Below are positions 34,064 to 42,187 of a stretch of DNA of 64,000 nucleotides, one piece after another (position 1 is the stretch's first letter; each line of letters opens with the position of its first letter). The DNA is taken from positions 744,001 to 808,000 of the forward strand of contig CAWBLP010000010.1 of NCBI GenBank assembly GCA_963789495.1, written 5' to 3'. The translations under genes were made by a program, and so were the position numbers. The notes under the pieces were generated by a model. It did not search any database. It worked only from the letters and a program-made list of their open reading frames with translations, and was not told the origin of the DNA. The stretch is from CAWBLP01 sp963789495 (GTDB lineage: Bacteria; Pseudomonadota; Alphaproteobacteria; Acetobacterales; Acetobacteraceae).

Positions 34064-35271
34064 CAGACCACCTCCTCGGCGCGCAGCGCGGCGATTTCGG
34101 CGGCGGAATAGCCCGCTTCCTGCAGCACCGCGTCGGTATGCGCGCCCAGCTCCGGCGGCGCGCTGTCCAGCTTGCCGCCGCCATGCGCAAGCTGGAATCC
34201 CGAGCCCATCAGCCGCACCGGGCCGTACGGCGTTTCCGTGGTCTGCATCACGCCACGGGCCGCAATCTGCGGATGGTCGATGACCTCCTCGATGCGCCAG
34301 ATGTTGGAGCACGGCGCGCCCGCCGCGTTCAGCCGCTTCTCCCAGGTCTTCGCGTCCGCGGAGGCCAGCGCGTCCTCGATGATGGCGCGCAACGCGGTCT
34401 CGTTCTCCTTGCGCTGGAACCAGTCGCCGAAGCGCGGATCGTCCAGCACCTCGGGACGCCCGAGCTCGGTCATCAGCGCGCGGTACTGGCGGTCGTCGTT
34501 CACCGCCAGCAACAGGTAACTGTCCTTGGCGCGGAACAGATTGGCGGTGACCTTGCGGCTGATCGCCTGGTTGCCGAACTGCTCCTGGCGGTGGCCGGCG
34601 ACGGTGAAGTCGGCGATCTGGGTGGACAGGAAGGCCAGGCTCGCCTCCAGCATGGAGACGTCGATGAACTGGCCCTTGCCGGTATGGCTGCGCTGAAACA
34701 GTGCCGAGGACACGGCGAAGGCCGCAGTCATGCCGGACAGCACGTCGCACACCGCGAAGCCGGCGCGGGTCGGCCCCATCTCCTTGTGGCCGGTCAGCGC
34801 CATGATGCCGGACAGCGCCTGGATCTTGCCGTCGTAGCCGGCCTCGTTGCGGTACGGGCCGGTCTGGCCGAAGCCGGAGATGGCGCAATAGATCAGCCGC
34901 GGATTGACCTCGGCCAGCGCGGCGTAGCCGATGCCCAGCCGATCCATCACGCCGCCGCGGAAATTCTCCATCACCACGTCGGATTGCGCGACCAGCCGCC
35001 GGATGATCTCCACCGCTGCCGGTTTCTGCAGATCGAGCGTCAAACTGCGTTTATTGCCATTGATCGCCAGCCAGGACGGCGCCATCCCGCGTTCGGCCCA
35101 TTCCCGCGACAGCGGCGTGCGACGCATGTCCTCACCGCCGCGTCGTTCTACCTTGATGACGTCGGCGCCGAGCAGGGCGAGCTGGAAGGACCCGTACGGG
35201 CCGGCGAGCACCTGGGTGAAGTCCAGGATTTTTACCCCGGTGAAGGGGCGGGGGCTTGGGTCTGGGGACAC
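34063..35271 (-). CDS. CaiB/BaiF family (class III) CoA-transferase
   Basis: The 402-residue protein starts at a GTG (VSPDPSPRPFTGVKILDFTQ) and has VLAGPYGSFQLALLGADVIKVE, the catalytic Asp region VVMENFRGGVMDRLG, and GFGQTGPYRNEAGYDGKIQALSGIM, all typical. These enzymes move CoA between acids through an aspartyl-CoA mixed anhydride without releasing free CoA. Downstream it is coupled to an SDR. It would activate an acid made by the oxygenases of this cluster. Confidence 0.93.
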   Translation of the reverse strand: MSPDPSPRPFTGVKILDFTQVLAGPYGSFQLALLGADVIKVERRGGEDMRRTPLSREWAERGMAPSWLAINGNKRSLTLDLQKPAAVEIIRRLVAQSDVVMENFRGGVMDRLGIGYAALAEVNPRLIYCAISGFGQTGPYRNEAGYDGKIQALSGIMALTGHKEMGPTRAGFAVCDVLSGMTAAFAVSSALFQRSHTGKGQFIDVSMLEASLAFLSTQIADFTVAGHRQEQFGNQAISRKVTANLFRAKDSYLLLAVNDDRQYRALMTELGRPEVLDDPRFGDWFQRKENETALRAIIEDALASADAKTWEKRLNAAGAPCSNIWRIEEVIDHPQIAARGVMQTTETPYGPVRLMGSGFQLAHGGGKLDSAPPELGAHTDAVLQEAGYSAAEIAALRAEEVV

Positions 35272-35749
35272 GCGCGACCTCTTGGTGCAGCAATCGGGTC
35301 ACGAAACCACAGATGCACCGGCAGGGCCACTGCGCGGGCCAACACTACAGGCTAATCGCATCTGGCTCCGCACGCGCCGGCCGCCAAGTTGGGAACGCTC
35401 CTGGTCTGGCGGGAGCCGCAGCGAAGCAAGATTTTTCAGCACGGAGGAAGAACGAGGACATGGAGGGCCACAGGAGCCGGTGACCGCATGACGGCCAGGA
35501 TGCAACCACCGACTCCTGTCGCCTTCCATGTCCTCGTTCTTCCTCCGTGCTGACAGCTTTGCTTGCCGTAGCAGCGGTTCGCACCAGACCGAACGGGTGT
35601 TCCCGCGTGACCGCCACATGGGAGTGCCCTGCCTGTATCACCCTCGATCCGCTCATCGCGCGCGAGGTGCCGGCGCCGTGCCCAGGCGCTCCGCAACGAT
35701 CAGCACTGCAAGGTCGCGCCGATGCCGGCTCGTCGAATCATGCGGCGGT
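35272..35749. other. Intergenic region with large inverted repeat
   Basis: 478 bp with no supported gene; the central part is the 118-bp inverted repeat described separately. Short open frames here read the same peptide from both strands because of the palindrome. Confidence 0.6.
35436..35553. repeat. Large imperfect palindrome
   Basis: Outer arms 35436-35464 and 35525-35553 are perfect 29-bp inverted repeats beginning TCAGCACGGAGGAAGAACGA. The complementarity continues inward with four mismatches to arms of about 47 bp, leaving a loop of about 24 nt. Outside, GCGAAGCAAG and GCTTTGCTTGC extend it loosely. It could form a long hairpin between the CoA-transferase and the GTPase genes. Confidence 0.8.
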
Positions 35750-37138
35750 TCAGCGCCGCATCGGATGTCGCAGCAGGAACGCGTCGACCAGGGCGGAAAG
35801 CGGTGTCGCCGGATCCTCGGCAAACGCATAGCGCGCCCGCACCAGCGGCTTGCTGATCGCCAGCAGTGCCGCCAGGTCGATCGGCGTCGCCGACACCACC
35901 AGCTCCGCGGTCGAGGCCTCGATCGTCTGCGCCAGCGCGCGTTGTTGCGCCGCGCTGTAGCCCATTGCCGGCAACACCGTGCCGAGGTGCGGATGCCCCC
36001 GGAACACCGGCAGCAGATCAGGTGCGGCCGAGTCGCGCGGGTCCACCAGCTCCGCCGCGCCGGCGGCCAGTGCGGCCACCGCGCCCGCGCCATAGGACAT
36101 GCCGCCATGGGTCAGGGTCGGCCCATCCTCCACCACCAGCACGCGCCGTCCGCGCACGGCGTCCGGATCGTCCAGTTGCACCGGCAGATGGCCGCGGATG
36201 ATCGTGGCGCGTGGATTGACCGCGCGCAGCCGTTCGATCAGTGCAGTGACCTCGGACGGCGCTGCGGCATCCGCCTTGTTCGCGACCAGGATATCCGCCA
36301 TCCGCGCGACCGTCTCGCCGGGATGATGGGTGGTGACCTGATCCGGCCGCAGCGCGTCGGCGACGCCGATATGCAGATCGGGGCGGATGAACGGAAAGTC
36401 GTTGTTGCCGCCGTCCCAGATCAGCAGTTCGGCTTCCGCCTCGGCCGCGCGCAGGATTGCGGCATAGTCGACGCCGGCGAACACCAGGTTGCCGGCGGCA
36501 ATATGCGGCTCGTATTCCTCGCGCTCCTCGATCGTGCAGCCGGCGGCGGCCAGATCGTCCATCGAGGCGAAACGCTGTACGCGTTCCAGCGCCAGGTTGC
36601 CGTACGGCATCGGGTGGCGGATCACCGCGACGCGTCGTCCGGCCGCCCGAATACGCATCGCCAGCCAACGCGAGATCGGCGACTTGCCGCAGCCGGTGCG
36701 CAATCCGCTCACCGCGATCACCGGTCTCGTTGCCGACAGCATCGTCCGATGCGGGCCGAACAGGATGAAATCGGCGCCGACGGACAACGCGCGCGAGGCG
36801 AGGTGCATCACCTGCGCATGGGTGACATCGCTGTAGCCGAATACCACCTGGTCGATGCGCTGTGCGCGGCACAGGTCTTCCAACTGCGCTTCCGGCAGGA
36901 TCGGAATGCCGGCGGGATAGCGCAAACCGGCCAGCACCGGCGGATAGACCCGGTTGGCAATGCCGGGAATCTGGGCCGCGGTGAACGCGACCACGATGCT
37001 CGCGGGGTCGTCACGAAACACCGTGTTGAAATTATGAAAATCGCGCCCGGCCGCGCCAAGGATGACGACACGGCGTGAATCCTTCCGTGCGTCGCCGTCG
37101 GGTTCAGAAGCAATAGGTGGCCAGGGGCGGGAAACCAT
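35750..37138 (-). CDS. Cyclic 2,3-diphosphoglycerate synthase-like GTPase
   Basis: The 462-residue protein starts RRVVILGAAGRDFHNFNTVF after a short tail, has FGYSDVTHAQVMHLA and a P-loop AVSGLRTGCGKSPISRW in the middle, LIWDGGNNDFPF, and TLTHGGMSYGAGAVAA near the end. It matches the cDPG-synthetase-like family; archaeal members make cyclic 2,3-diphosphoglycerate, while the role of bacterial homologues is unsettled. ATG 37138 lies inside the decarboxylase gene, an overlap of 35 bp, with GGTGGAG just upstream. The overlap suggests coupled expression with the decarboxylase. Confidence 0.8.
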   Translation of the reverse strand: MVSRPWPPIASEPDGDARKDSRRVVILGAAGRDFHNFNTVFRDDPASIVVAFTAAQIPGIANRVYPPVLAGLRYPAGIPILPEAQLEDLCRAQRIDQVVFGYSDVTHAQVMHLASRALSVGADFILFGPHRTMLSATRPVIAVSGLRTGCGKSPISRWLAMRIRAAGRRVAVIRHPMPYGNLALERVQRFASMDDLAAAGCTIEEREEYEPHIAAGNLVFAGVDYAAILRAAEAEAELLIWDGGNNDFPFIRPDLHIGVADALRPDQVTTHHPGETVARMADILVANKADAAAPSEVTALIERLRAVNPRATIIRGHLPVQLDDPDAVRGRRVLVVEDGPTLTHGGMSYGAGAVAALAAGAAELVDPRDSAAPDLLPVFRGHPHLGTVLPAMGYSAAQQRALAQTIEASTAELVVSATPIDLAALLAISKPLVRARYAFAEDPATPLSALVDAFLLRHPMRR

Positions 37139-38324
37139 TGAACTCCACCGAGGCGTAACTCGCCGTGTAGGCACCGGCAGTGAGGAAATCCACCGTGTCG
37201 CCGATCGCCAGGTCGAGCGGCAGCGCGTAGCCGGCGCGATCGTAGATAATGTCCGTGCTGTCGCAGCTCGGCCCGGCCAATATGACCGGTCCGCAGTCCG
37301 TGCCGTCATGCGACGTACGGATCGGGTAGCGGATCCGTTCGCCCTGGGTTTCCGCCAGGCCGTTGTAGCGGCCGGCATCCAGATACACCCAGCGTCGTGC
37401 GTCGCGTGCGCTATGCCGCGCGATCAGCAGCACCTGGCTGTGCAGCAGGCCGGCGTCGCCGACCAGGTAGCGGCCGGGCTCGATCATCAGTTGCGGTGGC
37501 GAGGCACCGAAATGCTGCGTTACCGCCGCGGTGATCGTCGCGGCATATTGCGCCAGCGGCGGAATCGGCGTGCGGTATTGCGCCGGCAGCCCGCCACCGA
37601 GATTGAGCAGCTCCAGCGCGATGCCCTGGCGCGCACAGGCGTGGAATACCGTTGCCGCATCGGCGATCGCCTTGCGCCATTGGTCGGGATCGGTCTGTTG
37701 CGAACCGGCATGAAACGACACGCCGACCGGTCGGAGGCCGAGCAGCCGCGCCTGCACCAGCAGGTCGGTCGCGAGATGAGGGGTGCAGCCGAACTTGCGG
37801 GTGAGCGGCCATTCCGCGCCCTGCTCGTGTACCGTGAGACGGCAGAACACGCGCGCCTGCGGGGCGGCCTCGGCGATCTTGTCCAGTTCCGCCGCGCTGT
37901 CGAACGCGTAGAGCGGGATGCCGAGTGCATGGGCCCAAGCGATGTCGCGCCCGCGCTTGATCGTGTTGCCGAAGCACAGCCGGTCGGCGGCGATCCCGAG
38001 GGCGCGGCAGCGATCAATCTCCCCGGCGCTGGCCACGTCGAAGCCGATGCCCAACGCGGCCAGCGCGGCAATCACCGCCGGCGCGGGGTTGGCTTTCACC
38101 GCGTAGTGGATGCGCACCATCGGCAGCACGGCGTGCAGCGCGTCATGTCGCTGTCGGATGGTCTCCAGGTCGATGATCACGCAGGGTGTCGCCGGGGCCT
38201 CCCGGGTCAGGAACCGGTCGAACCGCTGCAGTGCTCCGATCGCGCCGGGCGCCGCGTCGTGCCGCCCGTCCAGCGCCGCAGCGCGGTCTCGATCCATCGC
38301 GCTGTCTGGCGCGCGATCGGTCAC
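37104..38324 (-). CDS. Ornithine/diaminopimelate-decarboxylase-family enzyme (fold III PLP)
   Basis: The 406-residue protein has the PLP lysine in HYAVKANPAPAVI, the phosphate-binding glycines in LNLGGGLPAQY, EPGRYLVGDAG, and the catalytic cysteine in GPSCDSTDIIYD. The closing NGFPPLATYCF is typical of eukaryote-like ornithine decarboxylases (alphaproteobacterial ODC/LODC). It makes putrescine from ornithine, or cadaverine from lysine. The start is GTG 38324, overlapping the cytochrome stop as GTGA; ATG 38297 is the alternative. A neighbouring lysine-to-arginine catabolic context is absent. Confidence 0.87.
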   Translation of the reverse strand: MTDRAPDSAMDRDRAAALDGRHDAAPGAIGALQRFDRFLTREAPATPCVIIDLETIRQRHDALHAVLPMVRIHYAVKANPAPAVIAALAALGIGFDVASAGEIDRCRALGIAADRLCFGNTIKRGRDIAWAHALGIPLYAFDSAAELDKIAEAAPQARVFCRLTVHEQGAEWPLTRKFGCTPHLATDLLVQARLLGLRPVGVSFHAGSQQTDPDQWRKAIADAATVFHACARQGIALELLNLGGGLPAQYRTPIPPLAQYAATITAAVTQHFGASPPQLMIEPGRYLVGDAGLLHSQVLLIARHSARDARRWVYLDAGRYNGLAETQGERIRYPIRTSHDGTDCGPVILAGPSCDSTDIIYDRAGYALPLDLAIGDTVDFLTAGAYTASYASVEFNGFPPLATYCF

Positions 38325-38716
38325 GGACCGCGCAGACTGGCGATATAGGCGATCAGGTCGTCGATCTCGACGCGGGTAAGATGCAGGTCCGGCATGCTTG
38401 CGTGCGGCGTCTGCAGGAACACGCGCAGTACTGGCGGCGTCACCGACGTGTCGCGGGCGACGGCGGTGAAGCTGGGCACGCCAGTGCTGGCGCCGGAGCG
38501 GGAGGTGCGATCGATCAGGTGACAGCTGCTGCACCAGGTCGCGGCCAGATGGCGTCCGGCCGCGGCGTCCCCGATCTCCTGCGCGCGCAACGCGTGCGGC
38601 AGCACGCCGGCCAGCAAACCGATGAGCCATGGCAGGGCTCGCCAGAGTTGGGTCAGGCGGCCACGTCTGCGGTGGAATGCGGCACGCGTCGGAGGCGTTG
38701 GCCCCGGAACCCCCAT
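38321..38716 (-). CDS. Small secreted c-type cytochrome
   Basis: The protein has a hydrophobic segment LPWLIGLLAGVLPHALRAQ that looks like a signal peptide, then a single heme site CSSCH in AATWCSSCHLIDRT and a distal methionine candidate in HASMPDLHL. The mature part is about 85 residues, a class I cytochrome c for periplasmic electron transfer. No ATG lies close to the signal peptide: the nearest in-frame ATG (38716) falls in the R1 repeat, giving about 20 extra residues, and a CTG or TTG start nearer the signal is possible. The stop overlaps the decarboxylase start. Confidence 0.75.
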   Translation of the reverse strand: MGVPGPTPPTRAAFHRRRGRLTQLWRALPWLIGLLAGVLPHALRAQEIGDAAAGRHLAATWCSSCHLIDRTSRSGASTGVPSFTAVARDTSVTPPVLRVFLQTPHASMPDLHLTRVEIDDLIAYIASLRGP

Positions 38717-38925
38717 CAAGGGGCGCTGCCCCTCGAAATCCCGCCAAGGGCCCGGACGCTGGGCGACTTGGAACCGACTCCTTTTGGGGTGGGGAGAGAG
38801 CGCTTGCCCCGTCCGCACCCCAAACCGAATTGATTGCAAAGCCTGTGCCTTTGCTGGAGGCCCAGGAGGCAACACCTCCCGGTGGGGTCCGGGGCAACGC
38901 CCCGATACTTGCCGCATCCCGCCAT
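38693..38925 (+). repeat. GC-rich interspersed repeat R1, copy c
   Basis: The most complete copy: GGCGTTGGCCCC, AAGGGGCGCTGCCCCT, CCAAGGGCCCGG, GGGGTGGGGA with partner CCGCACCCC, GCAAAGCCTGTGCCTTTGC, GGAGGCAACACCTCC and GGGGCAACGCCCC in series, each a small inverted repeat. It covers the presumed 5' region of the cytochrome gene. A further hairpin, CCGCATCCCGCCATCAAGCGGGATGCCCGG, follows in spirit just to the right (38915-38942). Confidence 0.8.
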
Positions 38926-39254
38926 CAAGCGGGATGCCCGGCTCGCTCTGCGAACCTCTGCTGAGCCGGACCAGCCGGCAAGGGTGGGGATGGCTCCAGG
39001 TCATGACGAAACACGCGCGGCTCGTTGTCTCGCCAGCATCACCCGGACAGCCCGCAACGCATTGATCTCGATCAAGCCGAAGCCGGTGACCCCGCACTCG
39101 TGATCCATCCGGCCATCGGACGCAGCCGCCGCGGATGCGCGCCCTTGTCCGGAGGCCGCCGGCGCCCCATTGCACGTCGCATGAACGGAGCGCCCCGGCC
39201 GACCCATCCAACCGTGCACGTGGCGGACGCCGAAACCTGGCTCACGCCCGCCTC
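38926..39254. other. Intergenic region between cytochrome c and miaA
   Basis: 329 bp without a convincing gene. It contains the FNR-type box at 39062-39075 and probably promoters for the leftward cytochrome unit and for miaA. Confidence 0.5.
39062..39075. promoter_or_regulatory. FNR-type operator
   Basis: TTGATCTCGATCAA fits TTGAT-N4-ATCAA exactly. It lies about 350 bp upstream of the cytochrome gene (with R1 in between) and about 195 bp upstream of miaA. Control of the leftward cytochrome operon is the more plausible role. Confidence 0.5.
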
Positions 39255-39269
39255 ATGCGACCGCGGCGC

Positions 39270-40229
39270 ATGACCGCAACCCCGCCCGCCCTGATCGTCG
39301 CCGGCCCCACGGCCAGCGGCAAATCGGCACTGGCCCTGGCGCTGGCCGAACGGCTGCGCGGCACCATCATCAACGCCGATTCCATGCAGGTGTATCGCGA
39401 GCTGCGCGTGCTGACCGCCCGCCCGACGCCGACGGAGGAAGCCACCGTCCCGCATGCACTGTACGGTGTGCGCCCCGCGGCCGAGGCCGGCAGCGTCGCC
39501 TGGTGGCGTGACGCCGCGCTGGCCGCGATGCAGCAGGCCCGCGCCGCCGGCCGGCTGCCGATCCTGACCGGCGGCAGCGGCATGTATTTCGCGGCGCTCA
39601 CCGAGGGGTTGGCGGAGATCCCGGCCCCCGGGCCAGAGGCTCGCGCCGAGGCAAGGGCGCTGCTGGCGGAGCATGGGCCGCAGGCGCTGCATGCCCGCCT
39701 GGCAGCGGTCGACCCCGTCACCGCCGGCCGGCTGCATCCCGAGGACAGCCAGCGCATCGCCCGCGCCTGGGAGGTCTGGCGCGGCACCGGCACCGGGCTT
39801 GCGGCCTGGCAGACCAGGCGCGGCCCGCCCGCCCCGTGGCGCTTCGCCGCCGTGCTGCTCGACCCGAAGCGGGAGGAGCTGCGCGCCGCCATCGCCACCC
39901 GCTTCGCCGCCATGCTGCAGCAGGGTGCCGCCAACGAGGTGCGCGCCCTGCTCGCACTCGGCCTGGACCCCGCGCTGCCCGCGATGCGCGCCCATGGCGT
40001 GCCGGAGCTGGGCGCCTGGTTGCGCGGCGAGATTTCCCTGGAAACCGCACAGCGGCGCGCCGAGTTGGTGACCGGGCAATACACCAAGCGGCAGGCGACC
40101 TGGTTTCGTCACCACAAATTGGCGTCGGATGGGCACACGCATACGATCCATGCGCGAACCGCAGGGCAGACGAAATTTTCGGAAAGTTTTGTCGACCAAA
40201 TTGACCAGTTTATTGGGCGGCAGGGTTGA
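39270..40229 (+). CDS. miaA: tRNA dimethylallyltransferase
   Basis: The 319-residue protein adds an isopentenyl group to A37 of tRNAs that read UNN codons. It has the P-loop IVAGPTASGKSALALALAE, NADSMQVYRELRVLTARPT, LTGGSGMYFAALTEGLAEIP, and QYTKRQATWFRH, all MiaA signatures. ATG 39270 gives the usual short N-terminus; ATG 39255 would add five residues. It ends 53 bp before ilvB, an arrangement seen in related alphaproteobacteria. Confidence 0.95.
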   Translation: MTATPPALIVAGPTASGKSALALALAERLRGTIINADSMQVYRELRVLTARPTPTEEATVPHALYGVRPAAEAGSVAWWRDAALAAMQQARAAGRLPILTGGSGMYFAALTEGLAEIPAPGPEARAEARALLAEHGPQALHARLAAVDPVTAGRLHPEDSQRIARAWEVWRGTGTGLAAWQTRRGPPAPWRFAAVLLDPKREELRAAIATRFAAMLQQGAANEVRALLALGLDPALPAMRAHGVPELGAWLRGEISLETAQRRAELVTGQYTKRQATWFRHHKLASDGHTHTIHARTAGQTKFSESFVDQIDQFIGRQG

Positions 40230-40282
40230 CGCACCGCAACATCGGGCTTAGTGGTCCCGCTTCGCACGAAGGAGCCGTTTCC

Positions 40283-42061
40283 ATGTCGGCAGAACCGCTT
40301 CAGTCAGGCGCAGAGGTCCTGCTCCGGGCCCTGAAGGACCAGGGCGTGGACACCATTTTCGGGTATCCCGGCGGCGCCGTCCTGCCCATCTACGACGCGC
40401 TGTTCAACCAGAACGCCATTCGCCACATCCTGGTCCGCCAGGAGGGCGGCGCGGTGCATGCGGCCGAGGGCTATGCCCGCTCCACCGGCAAGGTGGGCGT
40501 GGTGCTGGTCACCTCCGGGCCCGGCGCGACCAATGCCGTCACCGGCCTGGTCGACGCGCTGATGGATTCCATCCCCGTGGTGTGCCTGACCGGCCAGGTA
40601 CCGACCCATCTGATCGGCAACGATGCGTTCCAGGAGGCCGATACCACCGGCATCACCCGCCCCGCGACCAAGCACAACTACCTGGTGAAGCGGGCCGCGG
40701 ACCTGGCGCGCGTGGTGCATGAGGCGTTCTACGTCGCGCGCTCCGGCCGGCCTGGCCCCGTGGTGATCGACCTGCCGAAGGACATCGTTATCGGCAAGGC
40801 GCCGTACAACCCGCCGGTGGACCAGCACACCAGCTATCGGCCGCAGGTGCAGCCGCATGGGTCGGAAATCGCCCGCGCGGTGGCGCTGCTGAAACAGGCG
40901 AAGCGGCCGATGATCTATACCGGCGGCGGCGTCATCAATGCCGGTCCTGCGGCGTCGGCGGCGCTGACGAAATTCGTCCGCACCACCGGCTTCCCGATCA
41001 CCCACACGCTGATGGGGCTGGGCGCCTATCCGGCGAGTGATCCGCAGTTCCTGGGCATGCTGGGCATGCACGGCACCTACGAGGCCAACCTGGCCATGCA
41101 TGGCTGCGACGTGCTGCTGGCGATCGGCGCGCGGTTCGACGACCGGGTGACTGGGCGACTGAACGCGTTCAGCCCCGGGTCGCGCAAGATCCACGCGGAT
41201 ATCGATCCGTCCTCGATCAACAAGAACGTGCCGGTGGATGTGGCGATCGTCGGCGATGCCGGCCGCGTGCTGGATGCGCTGGTCAAGGAGTGGGATGCCA
41301 GCCGCGCACCGGTCGACACCCCGGCGCTGGCCCAGTGGTGGCGGCAGATCGATACCTGGCGCGGCGCGGAAAGCTTGAAGTTCCACCAGGACATGACCAA
41401 GGGCGCGATCATCAAGCCGCAATACGCGATCCAGCGCTTGTATGAGATCACCCGCGCGGTGAAGCAGGACATCTTCATCACCACCGAGGTCGGCCAGCAC
41501 CAGATGTGGGCGGCGCAGCATTTCCATTTCGAGCAGCCGAACCACTGGATGACGAGTGGCGGCCTGGGCACCATGGGCTATGGGCTGCCGGCGGCGATGG
41601 GCGTGCAGGTGGCGCATCCGGATGCGCTGGTGATCGACATCGCCGGCGAGGCCAGCGTGCTGATGAACATCCAGGAGATGGGGACGCTGTCGCAGTACCG
41701 GCTGCCGGTGAAGGTGTTCATCCTCAACAACCAGTACATGGGCATGGTGCGGCAGTGGCAGGAGCTGTTGCATGGCGGGCGCTATTCGGAAAGCTACAGC
41801 GCGGCGCTGCCGGACTTCGTGAAGCTGGCGGATGCGTTCCACGCCAAGGGGCTGCGCGCCGACAGCGTCGATCAACTCGACGACGTGATCCACGCGATGC
41901 TGGCCAGTGACACCGCGGTGATCGCCGATATCGCGGTGGATCCGAAGGAGAACTGCTTCCCGATGATCCCCTCCGGCGCGGCGCATAACGAGATGATCCT
42001 GGGACCCGGACAGGAGGCCAATGCAGCCGGGATCACCGATGAGGGGCTCGTGCTGGTCTGA
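40283..42061 (+). CDS. ilvB: Acetolactate synthase large subunit
   Basis: The 592-residue thiamine-diphosphate enzyme makes acetolactate or acetohydroxybutyrate, the first common step to valine, leucine and isoleucine. VDTIFGYPGGAVLPIYDAL, the catalytic Glu in LVRQEGGAVHAAEGYAR, VIDLPKDI and MVRQWQELLHGGRYSESY are visible. The ThDP-metal motif reads DIAGEASVLMNIQE, with Glu where most homologues have Asp; the later NNQYMG keeps the Asn ligand. AAGGAG about 8 nt upstream fixes ATG 40283. Confidence 0.96.
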   Translation: MSAEPLQSGAEVLLRALKDQGVDTIFGYPGGAVLPIYDALFNQNAIRHILVRQEGGAVHAAEGYARSTGKVGVVLVTSGPGATNAVTGLVDALMDSIPVVCLTGQVPTHLIGNDAFQEADTTGITRPATKHNYLVKRAADLARVVHEAFYVARSGRPGPVVIDLPKDIVIGKAPYNPPVDQHTSYRPQVQPHGSEIARAVALLKQAKRPMIYTGGGVINAGPAASAALTKFVRTTGFPITHTLMGLGAYPASDPQFLGMLGMHGTYEANLAMHGCDVLLAIGARFDDRVTGRLNAFSPGSRKIHADIDPSSINKNVPVDVAIVGDAGRVLDALVKEWDASRAPVDTPALAQWWRQIDTWRGAESLKFHQDMTKGAIIKPQYAIQRLYEITRAVKQDIFITTEVGQHQMWAAQHFHFEQPNHWMTSGGLGTMGYGLPAAMGVQVAHPDALVIDIAGEASVLMNIQEMGTLSQYRLPVKVFILNNQYMGMVRQWQELLHGGRYSESYSAALPDFVKLADAFHAKGLRADSVDQLDDVIHAMLASDTAVIADIAVDPKENCFPMIPSGAAHNEMILGPGQEANAAGITDEGLVLV

Positions 42062-42103
42062 CCGAGCTCGCGGCGGCCGCACGGTCCGCTGCTTACCGTC
42101 GAG

Positions 42104-42165
42104 GCCGGGCTTGCCCCGGCCGTCCACCCCCCCGGCAGTTGTGCGCGGATGACCGGGGCAAGCCC
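42104..42165. repeat. R2-type inverted repeat between ilvB and ilvN
   Basis: GGGCTTGCCCCGG (42107-42119) and its perfect reverse complement (42153-42165) enclose a 33-nt loop. This hairpin in the 126-bp ilvB-ilvN gap could stabilise or attenuate the operon transcript. Confidence 0.7.
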
Positions 42166-42187
42166 CGCCGTGACGTGGAAACCAGCA

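Noticed and set aside
35528..37078. 516-codon open frame opposite the GTPase gene
   Set aside because: Shadow frame; the leftward protein has P-loop and family motifs, this one has none.
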